Below are positions 54,227 to 63,680 of a DNA stretch of 64,000 nucleotides, one piece after another. A program made the position numbers and the translations under genes. The stretch lies in contig OY762464.1 in the NCBI GenBank assembly GCA_963665765.1, positions 868,001-932,000 of the forward strand, in the 5' to 3' direction. The first letter of the stretch is position 1, and each line of letters starts with the position of its first letter. The stretch is from Bin76 sp963665765 (GTDB lineage Bacteria > Actinomycetota > Acidimicrobiia > Spongiisociales > ZC4RG35). The notes under the pieces are model-generated. The model was not told the DNA's origin. It ran no database searches and saw only the letters and a program-made list of their open reading frames with translations.

Positions 54227-56488
54227 TTATTTATGGCTCTCGAGTCGGTGGGCATCGGCTACAGCGTAGGCGGTGAGGTTGACTATTTCGGCTACCGTGG
54301 CGTCTCGTTGCAACACTTGCACTGATCGGGAAAGACCGGTGAGGATCGGTCCGATCACTTCGGCGCCGCCCAGCCGCTCCAATAGCTTGTAGGCGCTGTT
54401 GGCGGCGGTGAGATTGGGGAACACCAGGATGTTGGCTGGGAATTCGAGTGGTCCGCCCGGGCGACGGTTGGACAAAAGAGCCTCGACTACGGCCGTGTCG
54501 GCCTGCATCTCCCCATCCACTGGCGTCTCCGGCCAGCGATCACGGAACAACTCCACCGCCTGGCGAACCCGAGCCGGCTCGTCACCGGCAGCCGATCCGA
54601 AATCCGAATAGCTGATGAAGGCCACCCGGGGGTCTCTCCCAAACTGGTGCTGGGCTACTTCCACCGCGGCGGCGGCTATCTCGGCCAACTCGCCCGCAGA
54701 GGGGGCGATATTAACCGCGCAGTCGGCAAAAAAGTAGGCTGCCCGTCCGGTCACCACCACGTACAGGGCGCTGGCAATGGAGCGATCTCGGCTGACCTTG
54801 ATGATCTGAAGGGCCGGTCGCACCGTTTCGGGGAAGAAAGTGGTGAGACCGCCCACCAGCACGTCGGCGTCACCTGTCTCCACCATCAGGGCCGCGAACA
54901 CGTTGGGGTCGAACACCATTTGGGCGGCGTGGCTCCGCGACACCCCTCGATGGCCTCTGAGCTCCAAAAGCCGCGCCGCGTAGCGGTTCCGCTCCCTTGC
55001 CTGGCTGATGGGATCGATCACTTTTATCCCCTCAAGTGGGATACCCAGCTCCTCCGACAATTCCGTGACCACTCCCCGATCCGCCAACAGAACCGGATAT
55101 CCGATGCCCTCGTCCAACACCCGCCGGGCGGCGCGCACCAGGCGGAGATCGTCGCCGTAGGGGAACACCACCCGGGCCGGGTATTGCCGCGCCCGAATCG
55201 TCACAGCCTGGATTAGCCCCTGGGAGGGCCGCAAACGAGCGCTTAACTGTGCCCGATATTTCTCAAGATTGCAGGGAAGTCGGGCCAGCCCCTCCTCGGT
55301 GGCTGCCACCGCCACCGCCGGCGCCACGGTGGTGAGCACCCGCGGATCGAAAGGCTTGGGGATAAGGTACTCGGGACCGAACGACAGTTCCTTCAGTTGG
55401 TAGGCCTCCAGCACCGACTCCGCCACGGGCTCTCTGGCCAGAACGGCCAACGCTTCGGCCGCGGCAACTTTCATTCCTTCGCTAACCGCCGTGGCGCGCA
55501 CATCAAGCGCCCCCCGGAAAATGAAGGGGAACCCCAAAACATTGTTCACCTGGTTGGGAAAGTCGCTCCGCCCGGTACCGACAAAGGCATCGGGCCGAAC
55601 CCGCTTGGCATCGTGATAGGGGATTTCGGGGTCGGGATTGGCCAAGGCGAAAACGACCGGCTCGGGGTTCATGCGCTCGAGCATGTGGGCGTGAACCAAC
55701 CCGGCTTGCGCCAGCCCGATCAGGGCATCGGCGCCCACCAGGGCCTCGGTCAAGGTCCGGGCATTCGTGCGGCGAGCGAATTCCTGCTTATACGGATTGA
55801 GGTCACTGCGAGACGAATCCAAAACCCCCCGGGAATCCACCATCAGCAACCGATCGGGGTCGAAACCCAACCGAATGAGAAACCGACCGGTGGCCACTCC
55901 CGCCGCGCCTGCGCCCAGTATCACCACTTTCATGTTCTCAAGACGCCGACCGCTAAGCAGGGCCGCGTTGATAAGACCCGCCCCGGCGATGATGGCGGTC
56001 CCGTGCTGATCGTCATGGAAAACCGGAATATCCAGTCGGTGGCGCAATGTCTCCTCTATGTAAAAGCAATCAGGCGCCCGAATGTCCTCCAGATTGATAC
56101 CCCCCACCGTCGGCGCCAACAACTCGCAGAAACGGATGACATCCTCGGGGTCCTGGGAATCGATCTCCAAGTCATAGACATCGATATCGGCGAACCGTTT
56201 GAAAAGCACGCCCTTTCCTTCCATCACCGGCTTGGAGGCCAGTCCCCCGATGTTCCCAAGCCCCAGCACCGCCGTGCCGTTGGTCACCACCGCCACCAGA
56301 TTGCCCCGATTGGTGTACCGAAAGACATCTCCCGGATTGTCATGAATAGCCAGGCACGGCTCGGCCACTCCCGGGGTGTAGGCAAGACTCAGATCCGCCT
56401 GGGTCAGAGTCGCCTTGGTGGCCCTGACCTCCAGTTTGCCAGGCCGGGGATGGGAGTGGTAGCGAAGCGCTTCACTGAATCGAGCCAT
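54227..56488 (-). CDS. maeB: NADP-dependent malic enzyme, MaeB type
   Basis: The 753-residue protein is a two-part enzyme. Residues 1-420 hold the malic enzyme (SLAYTPGVAEPCLAI, HDDQHGTAIIAGAGLINAAL, VVILGAGAAGVATGRFLI). Residues about 430-745 form a phosphotransacetylase-like domain (RVVFPYGDDLRLVRAARRVL), typical of MaeB and regulatory in function. It decarboxylates malate to pyruvate. It follows malate synthase by 20 bp, so both handle malate from C2 metabolism. Confidence 0.92.
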   Translation of the reverse strand: MARFSEALRYHSHPRPGKLEVRATKATLTQADLSLAYTPGVAEPCLAIHDNPGDVFRYTNRGNLVAVVTNGTAVLGLGNIGGLASKPVMEGKGVLFKRFADIDVYDLEIDSQDPEDVIRFCELLAPTVGGINLEDIRAPDCFYIEETLRHRLDIPVFHDDQHGTAIIAGAGLINAALLSGRRLENMKVVILGAGAAGVATGRFLIRLGFDPDRLLMVDSRGVLDSSRSDLNPYKQEFARRTNARTLTEALVGADALIGLAQAGLVHAHMLERMNPEPVVFALANPDPEIPYHDAKRVRPDAFVGTGRSDFPNQVNNVLGFPFIFRGALDVRATAVSEGMKVAAAEALAVLAREPVAESVLEAYQLKELSFGPEYLIPKPFDPRVLTTVAPAVAVAATEEGLARLPCNLEKYRAQLSARLRPSQGLIQAVTIRARQYPARVVFPYGDDLRLVRAARRVLDEGIGYPVLLADRGVVTELSEELGIPLEGIKVIDPISQARERNRYAARLLELRGHRGVSRSHAAQMVFDPNVFAALMVETGDADVLVGGLTTFFPETVRPALQIIKVSRDRSIASALYVVVTGRAAYFFADCAVNIAPSAGELAEIAAAAVEVAQHQFGRDPRVAFISYSDFGSAAGDEPARVRQAVELFRDRWPETPVDGEMQADTAVVEALLSNRRPGGPLEFPANILVFPNLTAANSAYKLLERLGGAEVIGPILTGLSRSVQVLQRDATVAEIVNLTAYAVADAHRLESHK

Positions 56489-56508
56489 GCCAGAATCCTA
56501 CGGGGCAA

Positions 56509-58089
56509 TCAGAGATCTTGATAGGCGGGAAGCGTCAGGAACTCAACGAATTCGTCCTCCAATGCCACCTCTGAAAAAATCCCCCAAGCTCGCTCGAAAC
56601 GTCCGGCTTGATAGGAGTCCTCGCCAACCGCCGCCCGGATACGCGACAACTCTTCGGCGGCAACCTCTTTCACCATCGAGACGGTCACAGCCGCTCCGTT
56701 GTCGAGCCGGGCGCCATGACGGACCCACTGCCAAATCTGGGAACGGGAGATCTCGGCAGTGGCGGCGTCTTCCATCAGATTGTCTATGGCCGCCGCGCCC
56801 GTGCCGGTCAGCCAGGAGGCCATGTAACGAATGCCCACCGACACATTGGTCCTCACCCCTTGCTCGGTTATCGCGCCACCCTCGATTTCGGGATTCAGCA
56901 GATCTTCTGCGGTTACGGCCACATCATCCCGCTGACGTCCGAGCTGATTGGGTCGGTCTCCCAGGATACGATCGAATTCGGCCATCGCCACCGGTATCAG
57001 ATCGGGGTGGGCAACCCAGGTGCCGTCACAGCCGGCCTCGGCTTCCCGTCGCTTGTCGGTCGCCACCGCCGCCAAGGCTCGCTCCGTCACTTCGGGATCG
57101 CGACGATTGGGGATAAAGGCAGCCATTCCGCCCATGGCATGAGCCCCGCGGCGGTGGCAGGTAGCCACCCCCAATTCGGTGTAGGCATGCATGAACGGCG
57201 CGGTCATGGTGACCTGGGACCGATCCGGCAACACGTAACGGGAGTGATTGCGGAGCTTTTTGATAAAGCTGAATATGTAGTCCCATCGACCCGCATTCAG
57301 CCCGGCCGAGTGCCGACGCAGTTCATAGAGAATCTCTTCCATCTCAAATGCAGCCGTGACGGTTTCGATCAAAACGGTCGCCTTCACCGTGCCGATGGGA
57401 ATCCCCAGACGCTCGGAGACATAGCAGATCACATCATTCCACAGTCGAGCCTCCCGATGGGATTCGAGCTTGGGGAGATAAAAGAACGGGCCGCTCCCCA
57501 TCTCCAGGGCCGCCCGCCCACCGTGGTACATATAGAGAGTGAAATCAAACAGAGCGCCTGAAACGGGCCGGTCGTCCACCAGAAAGTGCTTCTCGGGAAG
57601 GTGCCAACCCCTGGGTCGCACCAGCAGAGTGGCCGTCTCCTCAGCCAACCGGTAGGACTTGCGGGGAGTGTCAAGCTGCAACGTGCGGAGTTGGGCCTCC
57701 AACAGGTTGTACTGACCCTCCACCAGATTTTCCCAGGTGGGAGAGGTGGCATCTTCGAAATCAGCCATGAACATCCTGGCGCCCGAATTGAGGGCGTTGA
57801 TCACCATCTTGGCGTCGACCGGACCGGTGATCTCCACCCTTCGGTCCGCCAGGGCCGACGGAACCGGGTCCACCATCCAATCCCCTTCCCGAACCGAGCG
57901 GGTCTCCGGCAGAAAACCCGGGAGCAGGCCGCGGTCGAATTCTCTCTGTCGTTCCTCTCGTCGGGCCAGCAACTCCCGCCGCTCGGAATCGAATTCCCGG
58001 TGGACATCGGCCACCAGGGAGGCGGCTTGGTCGGTCAGAATCTCCGCCGAGCGGGCAGTGGCACTTCCGGTGATCTGGTATTTGGTCAT
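56509..58089 (-). CDS. aceB: Malate synthase A
   Basis: The 526-residue protein condenses glyoxylate with acetyl-CoA. Visible motifs are MFMADFEDATSPTWENLV near 130, LLVRPRGWHLPEKHFLVD, AAFEMEEILYELRRHSAG and SRSQIWQWVRHGARLD near the C-terminus. Length fits the A-type enzyme rather than the longer G-type. Isocitrate lyase is not in the window. E2 genes lie just upstream, malic enzyme downstream. Confidence 0.93.
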   Translation of the reverse strand: MTKYQITGSATARSAEILTDQAASLVADVHREFDSERRELLARREERQREFDRGLLPGFLPETRSVREGDWMVDPVPSALADRRVEITGPVDAKMVINALNSGARMFMADFEDATSPTWENLVEGQYNLLEAQLRTLQLDTPRKSYRLAEETATLLVRPRGWHLPEKHFLVDDRPVSGALFDFTLYMYHGGRAALEMGSGPFFYLPKLESHREARLWNDVICYVSERLGIPIGTVKATVLIETVTAAFEMEEILYELRRHSAGLNAGRWDYIFSFIKKLRNHSRYVLPDRSQVTMTAPFMHAYTELGVATCHRRGAHAMGGMAAFIPNRRDPEVTERALAAVATDKRREAEAGCDGTWVAHPDLIPVAMAEFDRILGDRPNQLGRQRDDVAVTAEDLLNPEIEGGAITEQGVRTNVSVGIRYMASWLTGTGAAAIDNLMEDAATAEISRSQIWQWVRHGARLDNGAAVTVSMVKEVAAEELSRIRAAVGEDSYQAGRFERAWGIFSEVALEDEFVEFLTLPAYQDL

Positions 58090-58096
58090 GATCTCC

Positions 58097-58948
58097 TCAG
58101 GCTAGGAAAAGAGCAGGTTCAGAAAGATTCTCGATCACCGTCTTCATGAAGCGCCTGCTCAACGCCCCGTCGATGACCCGATGATCGAAAGAAAGAGACA
58201 ACGGCATCACGGGCCTGGCCACCACCTCGCCATCCACCACCGCCGCCGCGTCTGCGACCCTTCCCACCGCCAGCAGGGCGGTGTTGGCAGGCGGGATTAT
58301 GGGCGTGCCGTAACCGCCTCCCAAAGCGCCGATGTTGCTGATCACAAAGGTATGTCCGGTCAGTTCACTCACTTGCAGACTCCGAGTCTTTCCTCTTGTG
58401 GCCAGGCGGGTGGTGGCTGCCGCCAGTTGCATGATCGACATCCGCCCGGCGTGGCGCACCACTCCCACCAACAAGCCTTCCGGAGCATTGATAGCCACCC
58501 CGACATGGTGGGAGGAATGCACGATCAAGACATCCCCGTCCAGGGTGGCATTGAACTCGGGATAGCTGCGCAGGGCCGGTATCACCGCCCCGACCACCAT
58601 GGAGTCCACCGAGACCCCCACGCCGTGGCGCTTCTCCAAAGCCTTCCGCACCTCCAGTAGCCGGGTGGCGTCCACTTGGTCGAAGGTGGTGACATGGGGA
58701 ATCTCCGACCACGACCGGGCCATGTTGGCGGCGATGGTTTTTTGGAGTCTGGTGAGGGGGCGCCGGGCGGATTCCTGGGTGGTCACCACAGATTCGGACG
58801 GCCCTTCCGCAAGTGGCTTGGCAGACGGCTCGGCGGCGGCCAGCACATCCTGGCGGGTGATCCGGCCATCCGGACCCGAGCCGCGGACCGTCGCAAGGTC
58901 GACACCCCTCTGCCGGGCCAGACGACGAACCACCGGCAAGGCCTTCAC
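58097..58948 (-). CDS. 2-oxoacid dehydrogenase E2, E3-binding and catalytic part
   Basis: The 283-residue protein begins directly with the peripheral-subunit-binding domain (VVRRLARQRGVDLATVRGSG, then GRITRQDVLAA), then a linker and the acyltransferase domain with the catalytic SLSFDHRVIDGALSRRFM. No lipoyl domain is present. The lipoyl domain is on the upstream gene, whose stop overlaps this ATG (ATGA). Together they make up a normal E2 cut in two. Which 2-oxoacid is used cannot be told, because no E1 genes are nearby. Confidence 0.85.
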   Translation of the reverse strand: MKALPVVRRLARQRGVDLATVRGSGPDGRITRQDVLAAAEPSAKPLAEGPSESVVTTQESARRPLTRLQKTIAANMARSWSEIPHVTTFDQVDATRLLEVRKALEKRHGVGVSVDSMVVGAVIPALRSYPEFNATLDGDVLIVHSSHHVGVAINAPEGLLVGVVRHAGRMSIMQLAAATTRLATRGKTRSLQVSELTGHTFVISNIGALGGGYGTPIIPPANTALLAVGRVADAAAVVDGEVVARPVMPLSLSFDHRVIDGALSRRFMKTVIENLSEPALFLA

Positions 58949-59271
58949 CTCCGGTGACTCTCCTCCGACTGCGACGTCGCCGAGCCGGTCTGCGAACGGG
59001 GCGCTTCAGGGTCGGCAACCAGCGGGGGAGATTCCGGGGAGCCGATCACCGCCAGCACCGCCCCCACTGCGATGGTCTCCCCCTGCCCGGCGCCGTGGCG
59101 GAGAACGGTCCCCCCCACCGGGGAGGGGATGGTCACCACCGCCTTGTCGGTCTCCACTTCCACCAGCGGCTCGTCCCTCCCGACCCGGGCACCCTCCTCC
59201 ACCAGCCATCGCACCACCTGGGCCTCGGTCAGTCCGTCACCGATATCGGGAAGGTGAAAATCAGTCATCAC
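58945..59271 (-). CDS. Lipoyl-domain protein (E2 N-terminal part)
   Basis: The 108-residue protein is a single lipoyl domain (residues 1-78) with the lipoylation lysine in VEVETDKAVVTIPSPVGG, followed by an Ala/Pro/Ser linker and a Ser/Glu/His end. Its start is FHLPDIGDGLTEAQVVRW. It is coupled to the downstream E2 catalytic gene through ATGA. The two products are likely to work as one acyltransferase, either as separate chains or joined by rare ribosomal slippage. Confidence 0.85.
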   Translation of the reverse strand: MMTDFHLPDIGDGLTEAQVVRWLVEEGARVGRDEPLVEVETDKAVVTIPSPVGGTVLRHGAGQGETIAVGAVLAVIGSPESPPLVADPEAPRSQTGSATSQSEESHRR

Positions 59272-59331
59272 CGGCTCAATGTTATCCCCCCGTGCTAAGC
59301 CTTGGGCCGGGCCGATCGGACCGAGTCGAGG

Positions 59332-60543
59332 CTATATATGAACCCCCTTCAAGAGCTTGGCCAACAGCGCCATACGCACCAGCATTCCGTTCTCCATTTG
59401 CTGGAAGTAGACCGAGCGGGGATCGGCGTCGAGCAACTCGTGGTCGGCGGGTCCGCCCATCTCGTGCTTGCGGGGAAGAGGGTGCATCAGGATGGCGTCC
59501 TGCCGAGCTTTTTCCATGACTCCCGGGGTCATTACAAAGCCTTGCTTGACCTCCTCGTACTCGGATGGGTCGGTGAACCGCTCCTCCTGAACCCTGGTCC
59601 AGTAAATCACGTCCGATCTGCCCAGGACCTCCTCCAGATCGTCGGTTTCCCGCACAGATATGCTCGCATCCTGCAGACGCCTCACAATGGCGGCGGGCAT
59701 CCGAAGCGAGAGCGGCGCCACGAAATTGGCCGTGGTATCCCGAGCCCCGTAGGTTGCCAGCAACTTGGCCAGGGAATGCACCGTGCGACCATGTTTCAGA
59801 TCCCCGACCATCGTGATAGCCAGGTCGTCCACCTTTTTCTTGGTTTCCAATATGGTGAACAGGTCCAACAAAGCCTGGGTGGGATGTTCTCCCACTCCAT
59901 CACCGGCGCTGATCACCACGGGCTGCCTTCCGATCTTTTGGGCCAGCAAGTCCAGATAGCGGGCCGCCAGATAGGAGGCGCCCACCTTGGGATGCCGAAG
60001 GGCGATGACATCGGCATAGCACCCCGCCGCCCTTACGGTGTCGGGGAGATCCTCCCCCTTGTAGACGGAAGAAAACTGTATGCCGTTGGAGGCGCCGATA
60101 ACTTTGCCGCCCAACCGGAGCATGGCAGCCTGAAAAGACATATCGGTCCGGGTGCTCGATTCAAAGAAGAGCAACGCCAAAACCTGCCCGGTGGCAATTT
60201 CCACCACCCCTCGGTCTCCGGAGCGGATCCGCTTTTTCAGGGTGGAAGCCGCCTCGAAGAGGACCCTCAGGTCATCTCGGGCAAATTGCTCCACCGTGAC
60301 GATGTGCTTTCCTCGAAAGTCCCCCTCGATTGCCGATGGCCGGTAGGAATCCACAAACCCCGCGGGGTCCACTTCCACATATCCGTCTTCGTTGTACCGG
60401 GTGGGGTCCGAGTTGTCCCCGTCGTTATCAGAGAGCATGGTCCCCCCAACAGGGCGAGCATCCCCACCGGGCTCGATTTCGGGAAGCGCCTCGAACAGTT
60501 GGCTCTGGGCGCGGTCAACCGGAGCGGTCATCGTGACAGCCAA
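59332..60543 (-). CDS. pyrB: Aspartate carbamoyltransferase catalytic chain with N-terminal extension
   Basis: PyrB makes carbamoyl-aspartate in pyrimidine synthesis. From about residue 80 the 403-residue protein follows the E. coli-type chain: FFESSTRTDMSFQAAMLRLG (carbamoyl-phosphate loop), ALRHPKVGASYLAARYLD, SAGDGVGEHPTQALLDLF and MVGDLKHGRTVHSL, ending HPLPRKHEMGG. The first 75 residues are an acidic extension absent from typical chains of about 310. TTG 60543 has AGGGG 6 bp upstream; ATG 60531 is an alternative. No pyrI or other pyr gene is adjacent. Confidence 0.88.
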   Translation of the reverse strand: MAVTMTAPVDRAQSQLFEALPEIEPGGDARPVGGTMLSDNDGDNSDPTRYNEDGYVEVDPAGFVDSYRPSAIEGDFRGKHIVTVEQFARDDLRVLFEAASTLKKRIRSGDRGVVEIATGQVLALLFFESSTRTDMSFQAAMLRLGGKVIGASNGIQFSSVYKGEDLPDTVRAAGCYADVIALRHPKVGASYLAARYLDLLAQKIGRQPVVISAGDGVGEHPTQALLDLFTILETKKKVDDLAITMVGDLKHGRTVHSLAKLLATYGARDTTANFVAPLSLRMPAAIVRRLQDASISVRETDDLEEVLGRSDVIYWTRVQEERFTDPSEYEEVKQGFVMTPGVMEKARQDAILMHPLPRKHEMGGPADHELLDADPRSVYFQQMENGMLVRMALLAKLLKGVHI

Positions 60544-60792
60544 ACCTAACCCCTCTCACTTGAACAGCCCCTCCGACACACCGCCATCCGGGGGGAGGGA
60601 AAAGTGATGCTTCGGCGCTTTGCAGACCTCGCCTCCTTTGCCCTATCCAGGTTATCACCCTCGGGGTAGCGGCTTGGTTTTCGACCCGCTTCCGCGTGAT
60701 CAGAATTCACTATATAACCAACGGCCTCATAGCATCTAATTCACAGGAACCCGCGAATTCCGGCGCCATGTCCCGGAAAGGAGTTGCCCCCG

Positions 60793-63393
60793 ATGAGGAT
60801 TTTTGTTAGAGCCTTCGCGTTTTGCGTGACGAAAGCTCCTTGGCCGGTGGTCATCGTCACCCTGATTTTGTTCGGCGTGTTCGGATCCCTGGCCGGCCAG
60901 GCCGAGGTGTCCCAGGGAAACGAGGGGTTTTCACCAGATAACCCCGAGTTGCTGGCGGCGGAAAGAATCAGGGAACTGTTCGGCGAAGATACCCAAGAGG
61001 GCGTGCTCCAGGTGATCGTGCGCCAAGAGGGCGGTGACGTCTTCAGCAAGGAGGGCTTCGATACGGTCAGAGACCTCGAGGCGGCTCTGCAAAGCGAAGC
61101 CCTGACCGACAAACTCTCCTCGATTCCGGGAAGAGGAGCATGGTTCACGTTTCTTGATCCGGTGGTGTCGGAGGCCCGAGGAGGCGCATCGGTTGAGACT
61201 GACGAGGATGTCAAGCGCCTTTATGCGCAGGCCGTCAACGCTCCGGGCGCCAACACCCGCATTACGTCCTTGATCAGTCAGGACGGAGATGCTTCCCGGG
61301 CCCGGGCTCAGGCAGGCCTGATGTTGGTGTTCACCAAAGCGCCCGGCGCCGGCGATGAAGCCTTCGACCGGGCCATAGAAAACGACACCGCGGTGGCGGA
61401 TGCCCTTCGGGCCGTGCCGGTCCCCGAAGGACTGGAGGTGATTCCCTTCAGCTTTAACCTGCTGTTCGAGGATCAGGGAGACTTCACCGGCGAGGTGGGC
61501 CGACTGTTCGGCATGGCTGCCCTGATCATTTTGGTCATTCTCGGCTTCGTTTTCTGGCTTAAGCCGGCCGGGAAAGGGGCTCTTCTCCAGTCGGGCCGCC
61601 GCACCATCGCGGACACCCTTCTCACTCTCTTCACCATCTTCGCCGCCATCGCCTTCATGCAGGGCATCGGTGTGTTGCTTTTGTGGGCCGGCATCATCGG
61701 ATCATTCAACCCGGTGACCCAGATCATCCCCATTCTGTTGATCGGATTGGGAGTGGACTACGGCATTCACATCACCTCGCGCTACCGGGAGGAAGTTGGC
61801 AAAGGCCAGGATGTTGAAGGCGCCATACGGACCGCCATCGGAACCGTGGGTGTGGCGCTGGCCTTGGCCACGGTCACCACCGCTATCGGGTTTCTGACCA
61901 ACGTATTCAATCCGGTGCCGGCCCTCAAGGACTTCGGACTCCTGTCGGCCGTGGGCATCCTCGTGTCTTTTGTTCTCATGCTCACCTTTTTCCCGGCGGC
62001 TCGGAGATTGCTGGACAGACGAACCGAGCGGCAGGGCAAAGTGCCTTGGGCGTTCTTGAGGGTGTTGTTCTTGGCGAGGAAACTCGATCGACAGCTCGAG
62101 CGTGGACTTCCCGTCCAGGGCATGCAGTCTTCCTCGGAACGATTTCTTCCTCGTCTGATTGCTCGCACCTCGGTGTTGGCACAGAAAATTCCGGTGTTCA
62201 CCGTGATAGTGGCTCTCATTCTGGGGGGGCTTGGGGTGTGGGGCCTCAGCCAACTGGAGACCCGCTTTTCCTTTACCGACTTTCTGCCCGAGGACGCCCC
62301 CGGCATCCAGGCTCTGAACATCCTCCAAGAAGATTTCGGCGGAGGCTTGGGAGAATCCGCCCAAGTCCTGATCGAAGGAGAAGACTTGGCTTCCCCGCAG
62401 ATCCACAACGCCTTGGTCTCCGCCAGCGATGGCCTGGCCGAAGTGGACAACGTGGTGCTCTTTGAAACACCGCGGGGCAACGTCCCGTCGGTTACCTCTC
62501 CGATTTCCGTGCTGTCATTTCTCACCAGTGGCGGCCCCCAGGGACCTCCCAATGAGTCGGTCATGTCAGCAGGCCGCCTGGCGGACCTGGGTGACGATCT
62601 TTCGGTGAGCGCCGGCGCGGAGGTCACCCCGCTATGGAACGCTCTGATGGAAGCGGCGCCCGGCCAAGCTCGGGGCGTGCTACACCGAACCGAGCAAGGA
62701 TACGACGCTTTGGTTTTCGACATAGGAACCCAGGCAGGAGAGACGGGTGCAGGTCAGCTCCGGCAGGATTTGCTGGATAACTTCTCGACGGTCTCGGATC
62801 TGGGGATAAGTGTGGTCGTCACCTCGTCGGAAATAATCTCCGACGTGATCGTCACTGAACTTGCCGAGTCCCAAACCAGGTCGTTGCTCATTACTTTGGT
62901 GGTCGCCACCCTGGTGTTGATGATCAGCTTCTGGTCAGAAAATCGCCGACCCTTCCTGGGTGTGATCACCATGGTCCCGGTGGCCCTGGTGGTGTTTTGG
63001 ACCTATGGACTGATGCACATCACCGGCATTCCCTTCGGGCCGGTGACAGCAACCCTGGCTGCCTTGGCGGTGGGGATCGGAGTGCCCTATACCATCCACA
63101 TCGCCCGTCGGTTCGAAGAGGATCGGATTCGCTATGAGGATCTCAACGAAGCACTGCGTTCTACCTCCCGGCACACCGGGGGGGCTTTGGCAGGATCAGC
63201 CTTCACCACCATGGCCGGATTCGGGATTCTCATGACCTCCACCCTGAAACCCTTTCAGCAGATGGGCCAGGTGACGGTTTACGCCATCGGGTTATCACTG
63301 ATCGGGGCGGTGCTGGTGCTGCCTTCCATGCTGGCCCTGTGGGAAAGCTGGCACCGTCGCCGCACCAACTCGGCGCCCGAGCCGGCCGGATAG
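60793..63393 (+). CDS. MMPL/RND-family transporter
   Basis: The 866-residue membrane protein has two repeats, each with one helix, a large extracellular domain and about five more helices. The first half has the motif LIGLGVDYGIHITSRYREE; in the second half the matching stretch is GIGVPYTIHIARRFEEDR, with the charged Asp replaced by Pro. MMPL proteins export lipids or hydrophobic substrates, often for the cell envelope. ATG 60793 has AAAGGAG 8 bp upstream and is preferred over TTG 60784. It is divergent from pyrB and stands alone. Confidence 0.86.
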   Translation: MRIFVRAFAFCVTKAPWPVVIVTLILFGVFGSLAGQAEVSQGNEGFSPDNPELLAAERIRELFGEDTQEGVLQVIVRQEGGDVFSKEGFDTVRDLEAALQSEALTDKLSSIPGRGAWFTFLDPVVSEARGGASVETDEDVKRLYAQAVNAPGANTRITSLISQDGDASRARAQAGLMLVFTKAPGAGDEAFDRAIENDTAVADALRAVPVPEGLEVIPFSFNLLFEDQGDFTGEVGRLFGMAALIILVILGFVFWLKPAGKGALLQSGRRTIADTLLTLFTIFAAIAFMQGIGVLLLWAGIIGSFNPVTQIIPILLIGLGVDYGIHITSRYREEVGKGQDVEGAIRTAIGTVGVALALATVTTAIGFLTNVFNPVPALKDFGLLSAVGILVSFVLMLTFFPAARRLLDRRTERQGKVPWAFLRVLFLARKLDRQLERGLPVQGMQSSSERFLPRLIARTSVLAQKIPVFTVIVALILGGLGVWGLSQLETRFSFTDFLPEDAPGIQALNILQEDFGGGLGESAQVLIEGEDLASPQIHNALVSASDGLAEVDNVVLFETPRGNVPSVTSPISVLSFLTSGGPQGPPNESVMSAGRLADLGDDLSVSAGAEVTPLWNALMEAAPGQARGVLHRTEQGYDALVFDIGTQAGETGAGQLRQDLLDNFSTVSDLGISVVVTSSEIISDVIVTELAESQTRSLLITLVVATLVLMISFWSENRRPFLGVITMVPVALVVFWTYGLMHITGIPFGPVTATLAALAVGIGVPYTIHIARRFEEDRIRYEDLNEALRSTSRHTGGALAGSAFTTMAGFGILMTSTLKPFQQMGQVTVYAIGLSLIGAVLVLPSMLALWESWHRRRTNSAPEPAG

Positions 63394-63399
63394 TCTCAA

Positions 63400-63423
63400 G
63401 CTCTCCGGCTTCGGGGGGGGAGC
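63400..63423 (+). terminator. Weak hairpin after the MMPL gene
   Basis: GCTCTCC pairs with GGGGAGC (one T-G pair) around a 10 bp loop just after the stop. There is no T-run, so the call is tentative. Confidence 0.35.
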
Positions 63424-63496
63424 AGTCGGAAATCCGGCGTATAGTGTTTCGGATCGTGCTGGGCCAAGTTGGTCAGCCGTGGGGTCTTGGTTGGGG

Positions 63497-63557
63497 CACC
63501 AGTTGGGGGTTGTGATTACAACTCCGTATGAAAACGGAGACAACACCTCAACTGGTG
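63497..63557. repeat. Long nested inverted repeat near the IS1-like transposase
   Basis: CACCAGTTGGGGGTTGT (63497-63513) pairs with ACAACACCTCAACTGGTG (63540-63557), about 16 pairs with one bulge and one mismatch. Inside the loop is a second hairpin CTCCGT/ACGGAG. It lies about 160 bp left of the transposase homology and may be a transposon end, a terminator or a cruciform target site. Confidence 0.5.
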
Positions 63558-63680
63558 GATTTTCACCTACCCGCGTAGCCTCTAAGCCGGTGTAAGGATC
63601 AGCACCGGGCGTGTCGCACAGGTAGCGACGGTCGTGCTCGTAATCTGCCCGGTCGTAGCCAGCTGGGTTTTCCACAAGCG

